Below, in pieces: positions 8,372 through 17,480 of a stretch of DNA of 64,000 nt; within the stretch, counting starts at the first letter, position 1; every line of letters starts with the position of its first letter. Below the pieces are notes generated by a model that searched no databases, was not told the DNA's origin, and saw only the letters and a program-made list of their open reading frames with translations. The DNA lies in contig NZ_JARFYM010000002.1 in NCBI RefSeq assembly GCF_030272705.1, forward strand, positions 496,001-560,000. The letters run 5' to 3'. This DNA comes from Rhizobium mayense. Lineage in GTDB: Bacteria; Pseudomonadota; Alphaproteobacteria; Rhizobiales; Rhizobiaceae. The position numbers were made by a program, and so were the translations under genes.

Positions 8372-9430
8372 TCATCGCCCAAGCGCTCCGCCCGCCTGGT
8401 CGAAAAAATGTATCTTTGCCGGATTGCAACTCAGCGCGACGGCACTGTCCAATTGGACCTGCGGCTGGCCGCGCATCAGCGCGCGCAGCTTTTCGCTGCC
8501 TGTATCCAGCGTGACTACGGTATAGCCGCCAAGCGGCTCGACCTCGAAAACCGTGGCCGACTTGCCTTCATGTCCCACCTGCCAGGGCTCGACCTTCAGG
8601 TCTTCGGGCCGGATGCCGATGCGTGCTGTGCCGGCGGGCGTCCCGTCGCGCGGCAACAAGATGGTGCCCTCCGCAGCTTCCACCCGCTCGCCGGTCGTCG
8701 TCGCCAGGATGTTGATCATCGGCGCGCCGAGAAGCTGCGCCACATAGCGGCTGATTGGTGCATCATATATCTCGGCCGGCGTTCCGATCTGGCGGATTTC
8801 GCCATGCTCCAGGATCGCCATGCGGTCGGCGACCGACATCGCCTCCTCTTGATCATGGGTAACATAGATCAGCGTCTGTCCAAGATCGCGCTGGATGCGT
8901 TTCAATTCGACGCGTGTCTCCTCGCGCAACCGCGCATCGAGCGCAGAAATCGGGTCGTCCATCAGATAGGCGACGGGATCACGAACCAGCGCGCGGGCAA
9001 TGGCAACGCGCTGGCGCTCGCCCCCGGAAAGCTGCGACGGTGGCTTATGCAGGAGGTGGCCGATATGCAGCTTGGCGGCAACGGCATCGACACGCTCCCA
9101 GATTTTGGGTTCCGGCACCTTTCGCTCCATCAGCGGAAAGCGGACGTTGTCGCCCGCGGTCATATGAGGGAACAGCGCCAAGTTCTGGAACACCATGGCG
9201 ACATTGCGCGCCGCCGGCGACACATGGTTGACGGGCTGGCCTTCAATCAGCACCTCGCCCTCGTCGGGCGTCTCCAGCCCAAGGATCAGCTTCAGGATCG
9301 TCGACTTGCCGGAGAGCGGCGGCCCGAAGAAGCAGAAGAATTCGCCCGCCTGGATATCGAAGGATGCATTGGCGACGGCGACGGTCTTGCCGTAGCGCTT
9401 GGTAACATTGCGGAAGGAAATGCCGGACAT
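8372..9430 (-). CDS. Sugar ABC transporter ATPase (CUT1), subunit with altered Walker B
   Basis: A 352-residue ATPase with a C-terminal TOBE/MalK-type regulatory domain. Walker A is GPPLSGKST (36-44), which fits the consensus but differs from the usual GPSGCGKST. The Q-loop (FQ), signature LSGGE (134-138) and H-loop (THD) are intact. Walker B reads LMDDP: D158 is followed by D159 where the catalytic Glu is expected. The next gene encodes a second ATPase with the complementary defect, so the two probably form a heterodimer with one good and one degenerate site. The GPxLSGK form recalls GlpS of rhizobial glycerol importers, a comparison from memory. Confidence 0.9.
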   Translation of the reverse strand: MSGISFRNVTKRYGKTVAVANASFDIQAGEFFCFFGPPLSGKSTILKLILGLETPDEGEVLIEGQPVNHVSPAARNVAMVFQNLALFPHMTAGDNVRFPLMERKVPEPKIWERVDAVAAKLHIGHLLHKPPSQLSGGERQRVAIARALVRDPVAYLMDDPISALDARLREETRVELKRIQRDLGQTLIYVTHDQEEAMSVADRMAILEHGEIRQIGTPAEIYDAPISRYVAQLLGAPMINILATTTGERVEAAEGTILLPRDGTPAGTARIGIRPEDLKVEPWQVGHEGKSATVFEVEPLGGYTVVTLDTGSEKLRALMRGQPQVQLDSAVALSCNPAKIHFFDQAGGALGR

Positions 9431-9433
9431 CGT

Positions 9434-10528
9434 TCAAACCTCTCGGATCGCCATGCCGCTTGCGGCATCGAAAAGACGCACCGATCCCGGGTCGACCGCG
9501 GTGTTGGCCGTTCCGCCCGCCAGCAGACCGACATCATTGTCGAAGACGGTCTTCACCCGCTGTTCACCGTCTCCAAGGTGGACGACCGTGCGGGCGCCGA
9601 TACGCTCGACAAACGTGACCTTCAGCGCCAGCCCCTCGCTCGGACCGACAACCGAGACTCGCTCCGGCCGGAAGCCATAAACGACCGCCTGCGCACCATT
9701 CTCTCGCGCTGCGGCGGCCAGAGCCGGCGATAGCGGCGCGCTGTGCCCAAGGGGACCGAGATCGACGACCAGGCCGCAGTCGCACTCCGCCAGAGTGCCC
9801 TTCAGCCGGTTCATTCCCGGCGAACCGATGAAACCGGCGACGAAAAGATTGACCGGATTGTTGTAAACCTCGAGCGGTGTGCCGACCTGCTGCAGCACGC
9901 CGTGATCCATGACGGCAATACGATCCGCCATGGTCATGGCCTCGAGCTGATCATGGGTGACATAGACCATGGTCTGCTTGAACTGCCGCTGCAGATGTTT
10001 GAGCTCGGTACGCATGACGGCGCGGAAAGCGGCATCGACATTGGACAACGGCTCGTCCAGCAGGAAGATCGCGGGTTCCATGATCGCCGAGCGTCCGATT
10101 GCCAGCCGCTGCAGGATATTCACCGACAATTTGGCGGAGGGTTGCTTGAGAAGCGGCGTCAGCTGCAGGAAATCGGCGATCGCCTTCACCCGCCGGTCGA
10201 TTTCCGCATGCGCCAAACGCCGCATCCTCAGCCCGTAGGCGAGATTGTCGTAGACATTCATATGCGTGAAGATCGCATAGTTTTGAAAGACGAAGCCGAC
10301 CCCGCGCTTGCCCATGGCAATGCCGTTCATGTCCTTGCCGTCGAAGAGGATGCGTCCTTCCGAGGGACTTTCCATGCCGGCAATCATGTTCATGGTCGTC
10401 GACTTGCCACAGCCGGACGGTCCGAGCAGCGCCATGAATTCGCCGTCGCGAATGTCGAGGTCCATGGTTTTCAGGGCGGTGAAGCTTCCGAAACGCTTGA
10501 CCAGATTGTGCAGATGAATCGCGGTCAT
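9434..10528 (-). CDS. Sugar ABC transporter ATPase (CUT1), subunit with degenerate signature motif
   Basis: A 364-residue ATPase with a C-terminal TOBE region. Walker A GPSGCGKST (36-44), Walker B LLDEP (D158, E159), D-loop and H-loop THD are canonical. The ABC signature reads LSVNI (134-138) instead of LSGGQ. It lies 3 nt upstream of the other ATPase gene and overlaps the permease gene by 4 nt (ATGA), so all are made together. In a heterodimer its Walker motifs would face the intact LSGGE of its partner, giving one functional site. This resembles the GlpS/GlpT two-ATPase architecture, but the substrate here is not known. Confidence 0.9.
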   Translation of the reverse strand: MTAIHLHNLVKRFGSFTALKTMDLDIRDGEFMALLGPSGCGKSTTMNMIAGMESPSEGRILFDGKDMNGIAMGKRGVGFVFQNYAIFTHMNVYDNLAYGLRMRRLAHAEIDRRVKAIADFLQLTPLLKQPSAKLSVNILQRLAIGRSAIMEPAIFLLDEPLSNVDAAFRAVMRTELKHLQRQFKQTMVYVTHDQLEAMTMADRIAVMDHGVLQQVGTPLEVYNNPVNLFVAGFIGSPGMNRLKGTLAECDCGLVVDLGPLGHSAPLSPALAAAARENGAQAVVYGFRPERVSVVGPSEGLALKVTFVERIGARTVVHLGDGEQRVKTVFDNDVGLLAGGTANTAVDPGSVRLFDAASGMAIREV

Positions 10529-11487
10529 GCCGCCATCTCCTTTTTGGCGGCGTTCATCCGGCTGATCGCCAGCGACACGAGAATGGAGAGCACGATCAGG
10601 ATGACGAGCGCGATGGCCGCGACATAGCCCCAAATCAGATCCTGCTGGGTGACCTTGTAGATATAGACCGAGATCGTTTCGGTCGCGACGCCGGGGCCGC
10701 CCCCAGTCATGATGTAGAGCGTGTCGAATATCTTGAAATTCTCGATGACGCGGATAGCCAGCGCGATGATGATGATCGTCTTCATCTTTGGCAGGACGAT
10801 GGTGCGAAAACGCTGCCACCAGGAAGCCCCGAGCAAGGTTGCCGCGCGCATCTGGTCCTCCGGCACGCCGACGAGACCGGCGAGCAGGATCAGGAACATC
10901 AGTGGCGTCCACTGCCAGATATCGGCAATCATCACCGCGATCAGCGCCGTACCGGGGCTGGAAAGCCAGGCAAGCGTGATCTGTGTTCCGGTCAGCGCCG
11001 ACAGGATGTTGTTCACCGGACCGCCCGACTGGAACAGCATGAAGAACATATATCCGGCGACGGCAGGGACCACCATCATCGGGATCAACATGACGGAATA
11101 GAAGAACCGTTTGCCGACAAAATCATCCATGAACAGGATGGCAAGGCCGAGGCCGAGCAGGAACTCGGCCGGCACGCAGACGATCATGATCAGCGCGGTG
11201 CGTCCAAGCGCACTCCAGAAGCGGCTGTCGACGGCAAGATCGGTGTAGTTGGCGAAGCCGTTCCACAGCTCATAGGCGCGCCACCAGCCGGTACCTTCGA
11301 GCGGCGACCAGTCAGTCATGCTGATATAAAGCTGCATCAACAGCGGAAACAGCGCAATGAATAGCACCAGAAGCTGCGCCGGCAGCGTCAGCATGAAGCC
11401 GAGCCGGCGTCCATCTTCCGCTTGCACTGCCGATTTCAAGCGTCTGCCTGCCACGGGCACTTTCTTCTCGGTTGCGAGCGCGCTCAT
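10525..11487 (-). CDS. Sugar ABC transporter permease, MalF-like
   Basis: A 320-residue permease with six predicted membrane helices. The EAA-type loop is seen as [24 protein letters not shown] near residues 220-245. The start at 11487 (MSALATEK) overlaps the stop of the MalG-like gene by 4 nt, and its own stop overlaps the ATPase start, so expression is translationally coupled. The N-terminus is about 35 residues of basic cytoplasmic tail. It pairs with the MalG-like permease to form the channel of the LacI-linked importer. Confidence 0.92.
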   Translation of the reverse strand: MSALATEKKVPVAGRRLKSAVQAEDGRRLGFMLTLPAQLLVLFIALFPLLMQLYISMTDWSPLEGTGWWRAYELWNGFANYTDLAVDSRFWSALGRTALIMIVCVPAEFLLGLGLAILFMDDFVGKRFFYSVMLIPMMVVPAVAGYMFFMLFQSGGPVNNILSALTGTQITLAWLSSPGTALIAVMIADIWQWTPLMFLILLAGLVGVPEDQMRAATLLGASWWQRFRTIVLPKMKTIIIIALAIRVIENFKIFDTLYIMTGGGPGVATETISVYIYKVTQQDLIWGYVAAIALVILIVLSILVSLAISRMNAAKKEMAA

Positions 11488-12344
11488 TGTTTCAGCGCCC
11501 CAAAGGTCAGGCCGCGCACCAGATGGCGCTGAATGGCGATGCCCATGATGACGGGCGGAACGGCGGCGATGAGGCCAAGTGCGGCCTTGGCGCCGTAAAG
11601 CTGGCCCGTCATCGACGAGGAGAGCGAGGCCATGTAGACCGGAATGGTCACCCATTCCTTGGTCGTCAGAAGCAGCGCGATCAGATAGTCCGACCAGTTC
11701 AGGATGAAGACGAAGAGGGCCGAGCTTGCCAGCGCCGGCCGCATCATCGGCAGGGTAATTTTCATGAAGACGCGGAAACGCGAGCAGCCCTCGACCAGTG
11801 CCGCATCCTCGATTTCGCGCGGCATGTCGTCGAAGAAAGTCTTCATCAGCCAGAAGGCAAAGGGCAAGGTGACGATGCCATAGATCAGCGCCAGCCCCCA
11901 CCAGCTATCCATGATGCCGAGAAAGGCCCACATGATCATGACGGGGATCATCACCGCCATCGGCGGAAAAAGTCTGAGCTGGATCAGCGCCAGCGGCAGG
12001 TTCTGTCCGGAGCCGAAGCGCGACAGGCCATAAGCGGCCGAGGTGCCGCAGACCATGGCGATCAGCGTGCCGAACACGGCCGACAGCAGCGACGACAGGA
12101 TCGGCTTTCCGGCGGTGCGGTCGAGCGCCACGATCAGGTCGCTGGTCGACGTACCGAAAATGAAGCGGAAATTGTCAAGCGTCGGATGCTTCGGCCACCA
12201 GGTGAGATCGCCGCCGCTGGCCGACCATTCGGCGATCGGCTTGAACGCCATCGACGCCATCCACAAGGTCGGCACGAGGGTGACCGCGAGCGCCGCCAGG
12301 ATGGCGCAATAGCGAAAGATTTCGAAGGGTAACGAGCGGTTCAT
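11484..12344 (-). CDS. Sugar ABC transporter permease, MalG-like
   Basis: A 286-residue MalG-family permease. It has an N-terminal membrane anchor, a periplasmic stretch containing [15 protein letters not shown], and the EAA loop [29 protein letters not shown] near residues 180-205. It follows the binding-protein gene after a 75-nt gap that contains a strong stem-loop. It forms the translocation path with the overlapping MalF-like permease. Confidence 0.93.
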   Translation of the reverse strand: MNRSLPFEIFRYCAILAALAVTLVPTLWMASMAFKPIAEWSASGGDLTWWPKHPTLDNFRFIFGTSTSDLIVALDRTAGKPILSSLLSAVFGTLIAMVCGTSAAYGLSRFGSGQNLPLALIQLRLFPPMAVMIPVMIMWAFLGIMDSWWGLALIYGIVTLPFAFWLMKTFFDDMPREIEDAALVEGCSRFRVFMKITLPMMRPALASSALFVFILNWSDYLIALLLTTKEWVTIPVYMASLSSSMTGQLYGAKAALGLIAAVPPVIMGIAIQRHLVRGLTFGALKQ

Positions 12345-12371
12345 GGTAATGTCTGCAAAGAGTGATCCGAA

Positions 12372-12402
12372 ATATCCGGGCGGCCCGAAGCCACCCGGAT
12401 AT
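12372..12402 (-). other. Intercistronic stem-loop after a binding-protein gene
   Basis: ATATCCGGG (12372-12380) pairs perfectly with CCCGGATAT (12394-12402), and an inner GGC/GCC pair may extend the stem. It lies between the binding-protein and permease genes with no T-run. The likely role is protecting the upstream mRNA or attenuating readthrough, giving more binding protein than permease. Confidence 0.6.
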
Positions 12403-12419
12403 CGAAGCGGTTTGTCGGC

Positions 12420-14036
12420 CTAGCCCTGCAGCGGGTCGACGACTGTCGGCCACGCCTGCTTGTTGGTCTTGATCGCCTCGATCAGCTTGTCTTCACCGAT
12501 GCGGCGGGCGATCCGCGTCCATTGCTTTTCGGTATCGGCCATCGCCTGTTCCGCGGTCTTCGTCTTCGTCAGTGCAGCAACCAGATTTTCATCGAGCGCA
12601 TTGTGGAAGGCGGTGGCGCCGGGATAGTTGATCGACGGCACCGTGCGGCTGACCGTCTCGCGCACCACGTCCATGTGGTAGGCGTGATAGGTCTCGCGCA
12701 CCAGCGGGTCGGCGAAGTTGGCGAGCTGGAACGGATCGAAATAGCCGCTCGGATTTGCCGTCATCCACGAATAGATGCGGCTGGAGCCGAGCCATTGCAG
12801 CAGCAGATAGCAGGCTTCCGGGTTTTTGCTTTGCGACGATATCGATGCGGAAAGATTGAGCCAGAGCACCGAACGGCGCACCAGCGCACCGTCGATCTCG
12901 CGGCCGGGCGGCAACATCGAGCCGACCTTGCCGGTGATCTTCGATCCCTCGTTCGATTTGTTGTCGAGAAATTTCGGCAGGTTGGAAAAGGCGCAGGTCA
13001 TGGCCGCGCCGCCGCCTGCGAAATTGCCATATTGTTCCGGCCAGCCCCAGGAGATCGCATCCGGGGAATGGTAGGACAGCGCGTCGATATATTCCTGTGT
13101 CGCCTTATGCCCGGCTTCCGAATTGATCAGCGCCTTGCCGTCATCGCCGAAGAGATATTGATTGGGCGAGGCCATCGAGGTGAAGCGCTGATACCAATTG
13201 GTATAGCCCCAGCCCTGATTGCGCAGGTCGGTGCAGCCGAACAGCCCCTTGTCCGGGCGATGGAAGAAGGCGGCGATTTCGTCGAGCTGCTTGAAAGTTG
13301 TCGGCGGGGCCAGCGGGTAACCGTGCTTGTCGGCAAAGGCCTTCTTCTCGGTCTCGTCATTGAACAGATCGGCGCGGTAGTTCCAAACCTGGAAGTCGCC
13401 ATCGAGCGATACGCCATAGGTCGATCCGCGATATTGATTGAGCAGCGACACGCCTTTCTTGCCGTTGACGTAGCCCCGCTGCGGATCGTCCCATTCCGGT
13501 TTGTGGGCGGCGACATAGTCGTCCATCTTGATGATGCCGCCGGTTTCCGCCAGATCGCCGAGCCGGTTCCACTCGACGGCGTAGATGTCGAAGGACCCGC
13601 CCTTGGTGGAGATGTCCTGCATCGTCTTGGTGAATTCCTGGCCGTTGGGCACGCCGACGATCTCAAGCGTGATGCCGGTTTCCTTCTCCCACAGCTCCTT
13701 GATGGACGGCGCGCCTGCCGGGAACGGCTTGGTGAGCTGGCCGATCGAGCCGTCGGAAAGGCCGAGGACGATCTTGGTCGGCGCCTTGCCGGCACCCTTC
13801 ATCGCCTTGATGGCCTCGATCGCGCGGCCTTCCGGCGTATCCGGCCCGTACTGATAGCGCTCGGCGCCATCAAAGCCGGTCGGGCCGCCAATCATGCCGG
13901 GTGCCAGAGCATCGGCAGCATAGGCGCGGCCGGGGCGGATGAATTGCGGGGCGATGCCCGCGGCGGCAGTCAGGGCAAGCGCCCTGCCGCCAGTCGCCAA
14001 CAAGTCGCGACGCGACATGCGAAACAGATTTGACAT
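12420..14036 (-). CDS. ABC transporter substrate-binding protein, large, Tat-exported
   Basis: A 538-residue periplasmic binding protein of solute-binding family 1, longer than the usual 400-430. The N-terminus MSNLFRMSRRDLLATGG followed by a hydrophobic Ala-rich stretch is a twin-arginine signal (SRRDLL), so export is probably folded via Tat. Typical motifs are GGSFDIYAVEWNRLGDLAETG and SLDGDFQVWNYRADLF. The ATG at 14036 has GGAGG about 11 nt upstream. It is the first gene of the nine-gene operon and diverges from a LacI regulator. Its size and the two-ATPase context resemble GlpV-type glycerol systems, but similarity is too loose to name the ligand. Confidence 0.88.
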   Translation of the reverse strand: MSNLFRMSRRDLLATGGRALALTAAAGIAPQFIRPGRAYAADALAPGMIGGPTGFDGAERYQYGPDTPEGRAIEAIKAMKGAGKAPTKIVLGLSDGSIGQLTKPFPAGAPSIKELWEKETGITLEIVGVPNGQEFTKTMQDISTKGGSFDIYAVEWNRLGDLAETGGIIKMDDYVAAHKPEWDDPQRGYVNGKKGVSLLNQYRGSTYGVSLDGDFQVWNYRADLFNDETEKKAFADKHGYPLAPPTTFKQLDEIAAFFHRPDKGLFGCTDLRNQGWGYTNWYQRFTSMASPNQYLFGDDGKALINSEAGHKATQEYIDALSYHSPDAISWGWPEQYGNFAGGGAAMTCAFSNLPKFLDNKSNEGSKITGKVGSMLPPGREIDGALVRRSVLWLNLSASISSQSKNPEACYLLLQWLGSSRIYSWMTANPSGYFDPFQLANFADPLVRETYHAYHMDVVRETVSRTVPSINYPGATAFHNALDENLVAALTKTKTAEQAMADTEKQWTRIARRIGEDKLIEAIKTNKQAWPTVVDPLQG

Positions 14037-14107
14037 TGTGGTGATCCCTCCCGTCGGCAGCTTCCTCCCCTGCCGATCCGTGAGGATTATTGACGCCACA
14101 AATGATC

Positions 14108-14119
14108 GATGTCAACATC
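14108..14119. promoter_or_regulatory. Short inverted repeat, possible LacI operator
   Basis: GATGT-CA-ACATC lies about 70 nt upstream of the binding-protein start, in the AT-rich gap shared with the divergent LacI gene. LacI-family operators are short palindromes of this kind. The match is short and could be chance. Confidence 0.35.
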
Positions 14120-14323
14120 ATAACAAATCATTTTACATCAGTACGCATCGAAATAAACGCAAATATCATCATTGCTCAGGCAGCAACAGAACCAACGCTC
14201 TGAAAAACGCGCGCAGAACAAGGGGATAGTTTGCAAAATTCGAGACCTGCAGCCGTCCGCCTCTTGCATCTCCTGCAATTAGAAATACATCATTTCCCAT
14301 CATTGCCGTAGAAGGGAATCGAT

Positions 14324-15343
14324 TTGCGATCGACATTGACAGACATTGCTCGTGAGGCTGGCGTCTCCAGCGCCACGGTGGACCGAGTGCTGAATAATCG
14401 TCACGGCGTCAAGGAGCGAACCCGTGAGGTGGTGATCGAGACAGCGAAGCGGCTCGGCTATCTCGCAGGCTCCGACCTGACCCCGACGTCGCCGCAAAAC
14501 CGCATCCGCCTGGATTTCGTCCTTCCGGCCGGGACCAATACGTTCATCGCCAATCTCCTGGCACAGATCGAGCGGCAAGCGGCGCGCCAGCATGATCTCG
14601 ATGTCCATATTCATTCGATCGAGGGCTTCAATCCCGACACCTTGGCCCGAACCCTTCACGATTTGCAGGGAAAGACGCTAGGGGTCGGCGTCATCGCGCT
14701 CGATCACCCGACGGTGCGCGAGGCCATGCGCAGCCTTGCTGCTTCCGGCGTTTCGATCGTGACGCTTGCCTCCGATATCCTGCATGTGCCCCGTATTGGG
14801 TATATCGGCATCGACAACCGCGCTGCCGGACGACTTGCCGGCTATCTCCTCGGCCGTTTCCTTGGCGGCGGCGTCAGACATAAGGTCGCCCTCTTTGCCG
14901 GATCGCTGTCTTACCGTGGTCACGAGGAGCGCGAGATGGGCTTTCGCCATATCCTGGGCGAGGATTTTCCAAATCTGGAAATCGTCGAGCTGCGGGAAAT
15001 TCGCGACGACCGCGAAAGGGCCTATGAGGAAGCCGTTTCGCTGCTGAAGCGCCATCCGGATCTTTCCGGCATCTACAATATCGGCGCCGGCAATCAGGGC
15101 ATCGGCCAAGCCCTGATCGAATCCAATCGCGCGGGCCAGATCATTTTCATCGGCCACGAACTGACGGACCACAACAAGGCGTTTTTGCTGGACGGTACGC
15201 TGGACGCCGTCATCGACCAGAATCCGCGCGTCGAAGCCCGCGAAGCTCTTGCCATGCTGAGCCGTGCGATCCGTTGCCTGCCGACGGATTATCATCCACC
15301 ACGGCTGCAGGTCATTTTTCGGGAAAACATCCCCGAGAGCTGA
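14324..15343 (+). CDS. LacI family transcriptional regulator
   Basis: A 339-residue regulator. The N-terminal helix-turn-helix reads LTDIAREAGVSSATVDRVLNNRHGVKERTREVV (about residues 5-40), followed by a periplasmic-binding-protein-like sensor domain (VGVIALDHPTVREAM, GIDNRAAGRLAGYLLG, IYNIGAGNQGIGQAL). The start is TTG, with GAAGGGA just upstream; no ATG fits without removing the HTH. The divergent position next to the nine-gene sugar operon makes that operon its likely target, with the imported sugar or a metabolite as effector. Confidence 0.9.
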   Translation: MRSTLTDIAREAGVSSATVDRVLNNRHGVKERTREVVIETAKRLGYLAGSDLTPTSPQNRIRLDFVLPAGTNTFIANLLAQIERQAARQHDLDVHIHSIEGFNPDTLARTLHDLQGKTLGVGVIALDHPTVREAMRSLAASGVSIVTLASDILHVPRIGYIGIDNRAAGRLAGYLLGRFLGGGVRHKVALFAGSLSYRGHEEREMGFRHILGEDFPNLEIVELREIRDDRERAYEEAVSLLKRHPDLSGIYNIGAGNQGIGQALIESNRAGQIIFIGHELTDHNKAFLLDGTLDAVIDQNPRVEAREALAMLSRAIRCLPTDYHPPRLQVIFRENIPES

Positions 15344-15492
15344 GAGCACGCGGACACCGCTGGGGAATATGCAAAATGCTTGCGCACGCGCTGCAGCTGG
15401 TCGCTCGCTCGGTTGATGGAGACGCTAATCCAGATCTAAGCTGCGGAGACAGGCCCTCATAAGATGACACTTTTACCGAGGTGGATCGCGTC

Positions 15493-15718
15493 ATGACCGA
15501 TGCAGGCGATGGAAAACGGGCAGACTCGTCTTCGAGGGTGATCAGGGCATCGCCGGCAACGATTTATGAAGCCTTCCTGGACCCGGCGGCGCTTGCCATC
15601 TGGCTTCCGCCGGCGGGCATGACGGCCAGTATCGATCGAAGACCATGACATCGGCCTGAAATCGTCGCTCGACAATCTTGCGGCGTTCACGGAGAGCCGG
15701 CCTACGACCACCCATTGA
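15493..15718 (+). pseudogene. SRPBCC/AHSA1-type START-domain gene remnant with internal deletion
   Basis: The first 51 codons read as the N-terminus of an SRPBCC family protein (RVIRASPATIYEAFLDPAALAIWLPPAGM) and end at TGA at 15646-15648. Just before that stop, a shifted frame starting near 15638 gives EDHDIGLKSSLDNLAAFTESRP and stops at 15718, which matches the usual C-terminus of the same family. The middle of the domain, roughly 80-100 residues, is missing and the junction is out of frame. The gene is therefore a deletion-decayed relic. Confidence 0.65.
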
Positions 15719-15859
15719 CGCTAGGTTCATGTTACCGCCGGCCGAAGCTCCGCCTCATCATCAAGACGGATGGCAACAGAGCCGAGATTATCCCACGCCA
15801 GCAACAATCGCCACCCATGCTGATTGACAGTCATGCGGCGCTCCCGGCGCTGGACTTGA

Positions 15860-15883
15860 CGTTATATATGAACGAATATAACG
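15860..15883. promoter_or_regulatory. Inverted repeat, candidate operator of the adjacent GntR gene
   Basis: CGTTATAT-N8-ATATAACG has perfect 8-bp arms. It overlaps a TTGAC -35-like element and lies about 93 nt upstream of the GntR start. Autoregulation is the simplest reading. Confidence 0.5.
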
Positions 15884-15975
15884 AGAGTTTGGGTTCAGCA
15901 GGAAGCAACCCCTCTTTTGGAGTGTGCCGACATGGTCGGCGGTTGCCTTGCGGAATATTCGAAAGGAATAGGTCG

Positions 15976-16605
15976 ATGGCCAATCTCGGATTGAACGTAC
16001 CCCGCGCCGTCTCGCTGCGTCAGCAAGTGACAGACGGCCTCCGAGGATCCATCCTCTCCGGCAAGCTGCGCCCAGGCCAGAAACTGATCGAGCGCGAAAT
16101 CTGCGAGGAAATGCGGATCAGCCGCACGGTTCTGCGAGAAGCTTTGCAGCATCTTGAAGCCGAGGGCATGATCGTCAATGCCCCGCCCAGAGGCCGTGTC
16201 GTGGTGAATATCAGCGCTGAAGAAGCGCAGGAAATCTATGCGGTACGCCAGGCAATCGAATGGTTGGTCGTCGACGGTTTCAGCCGCAACGCGACGGAGC
16301 TGCAGGTCAGACAGCTGCGGGAAAAACTCGACGAGCTTGGCTCGCTGACCGATCCCGAAGAGATCCTGGCGGGCGAGGACGAATTCACCGCCAGCCTGCT
16401 TGAAGGCAGCGGCAACAGGGTTGCCGCCGATATTCTCCTTCAGTTGAACAACCGTATCACCGTCCTGCGCCGTCTGTCGCTCGTCGACGGACTGACCGTC
16501 GATAAGCGGCGCAGCGAGCTGCGCGCACTCATGTCGGCCATCGAAGCCCGCGGCGCAAATGGCAACCGCCCCGTGCGACACGCAGCGCCCGCCGCGGCCG
16601 AATGA
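15976..16605 (+). CDS. GntR family transcriptional regulator (FCD type)
   Basis: A 209-residue GntR regulator. The winged helix is at about residues 12-75 (LRPGQKLIEREICEEMRISRTVLREALQHLEAEGMIVNAPPRGRVV), followed by a short FCD-like domain beginning at IYAVRQAIEWLVVDGF. The ATG at 15976 has AAAGGA upstream; longer versions run through the palindrome at 15860-15883. It ends 31 nt from the end of the convergent FAD-subunit gene. Whether it controls the molybdenum-hydroxylase cluster or an absent target is unclear, because a different operator motif marks that cluster. Confidence 0.82.
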   Translation: MANLGLNVPRAVSLRQQVTDGLRGSILSGKLRPGQKLIEREICEEMRISRTVLREALQHLEAEGMIVNAPPRGRVVVNISAEEAQEIYAVRQAIEWLVVDGFSRNATELQVRQLREKLDELGSLTDPEEILAGEDEFTASLLEGSGNRVAADILLQLNNRITVLRRLSLVDGLTVDKRRSELRALMSAIEARGANGNRPVRHAAPAAAE

Positions 16606-16635
16606 CGGAGAAATCCGCCGCGAAACCTCTATTCG

Positions 16636-17457
16636 TCAGTTGATCTCGACGCCGCCGAGGCTGGCGACGGCCCGCCGTGTCATGACAGCGACGAGATGGG
16701 CGCGATATTCGGCCGAGGCATGCATATCGCCCATCATATCGGCGGTATTCGGCAAGAGCCCCTGCAGCGCTTCCGGAGCAAGGTGAGCCGTCAGCGCTTC
16801 CTCCGCAGCCATCCAGCGGAATACGCCGGAATTGCCGGCACCGGTGATGGCAACCCGGACTTGGCCGTCGCGATGCTTCGCGACGAAAGCTGCGGCCAGG
16901 GCATAACGCGAAGCAGGATTGCGGAACTTGGCGTAGCCGGCAATTTCCGGAATCTTGAATTCCAGCCGGGTGAGTATCTCGCCCTCTTCCAGAGCCGTCG
17001 TATAGAGCCCTGCAAAATAGTCGTCGGACGCAATAGTACGCCGGTCGGTGTGGGCGGTCGCATTAAGACCGAGCACGGCCGAGGGATAGTCGGCGGCGGG
17101 GTCGTTATTGGCGACCGAGCCGCCGATTGTGCCGACATGACGGACCTGGACGTCGGCGATCGAGCCCGCAAGACCGGTTAGCGCCGGAATGACCGCGGCG
17201 ATCTCTTTCGAGGCCGCAACGGCCGCATGCGTGGTCGCGGAACCGACAATGACGCGGTCGGCTTCGACCCGGATGCCGGAAAGCTCCGGTATCCGCCGCA
17301 CGTCGATCAGGTTGGCGGGAGCCGCAAGCCGGCCCTTCATGGCCGGGATCAGGGTGTGGCCGCCGGACAGATAGGCCGGTTCGTCAACGCCGGAAAAGAT
17401 TTCGGCCGCCTCTGCAAGCGTCTTCGGCCGATGGTATTTGGTCTCGTACATGTACAT
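16636..17457 (-). CDS. Molybdenum hydroxylase, FAD-binding medium subunit (CoxM/CutM-like)
   Basis: A 273-residue FAD subunit of a xanthine-dehydrogenase-family molybdenum hydroxylase. Motifs are AYLSGGHTLIPAMKGRL (FAD pyrophosphate site, about 28-45), ADVQVRHVGTIGGSVANNDPAADYPSAVLGL (about 100-130), and a C-terminal CO-dehydrogenase flavoprotein domain. It carries electrons from the iron-sulfur subunit to an acceptor. The start at 17457 follows the iron-sulfur gene by 23 nt. It is the last gene of the operon coxL-like, NMT1-like, coxG-like, coxS-like, coxM-like. Confidence 0.92.
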   Translation of the reverse strand: MYMYETKYHRPKTLAEAAEIFSGVDEPAYLSGGHTLIPAMKGRLAAPANLIDVRRIPELSGIRVEADRVIVGSATTHAAVAASKEIAAVIPALTGLAGSIADVQVRHVGTIGGSVANNDPAADYPSAVLGLNATAHTDRRTIASDDYFAGLYTTALEEGEILTRLEFKIPEIAGYAKFRNPASRYALAAAFVAKHRDGQVRVAITGAGNSGVFRWMAAEEALTAHLAPEALQGLLPNTADMMGDMHASAEYRAHLVAVMTRRAVASLGGVEIN

Positions 17458-17480
17458 GGCGTTGCCTTGGCTCCCCTGAC

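Noticed and set aside
7388..9733. 781-codon plus-strand frame over the Gfo/Idh and ATPase genes
   Set aside because: It lies opposite genes with intact Rossmann and Walker motifs and its product is low-complexity Arg/Asp/His-rich, typical of an antisense shadow.
8372..14036. Naming the two-ATPase importer glpSTPQV (glycerol)
   Set aside because: The two-ATPase and large binding-protein architecture is similar, but no glpD, glpK or glpR lies nearby and the operon encodes sugar-oxidising enzymes instead.
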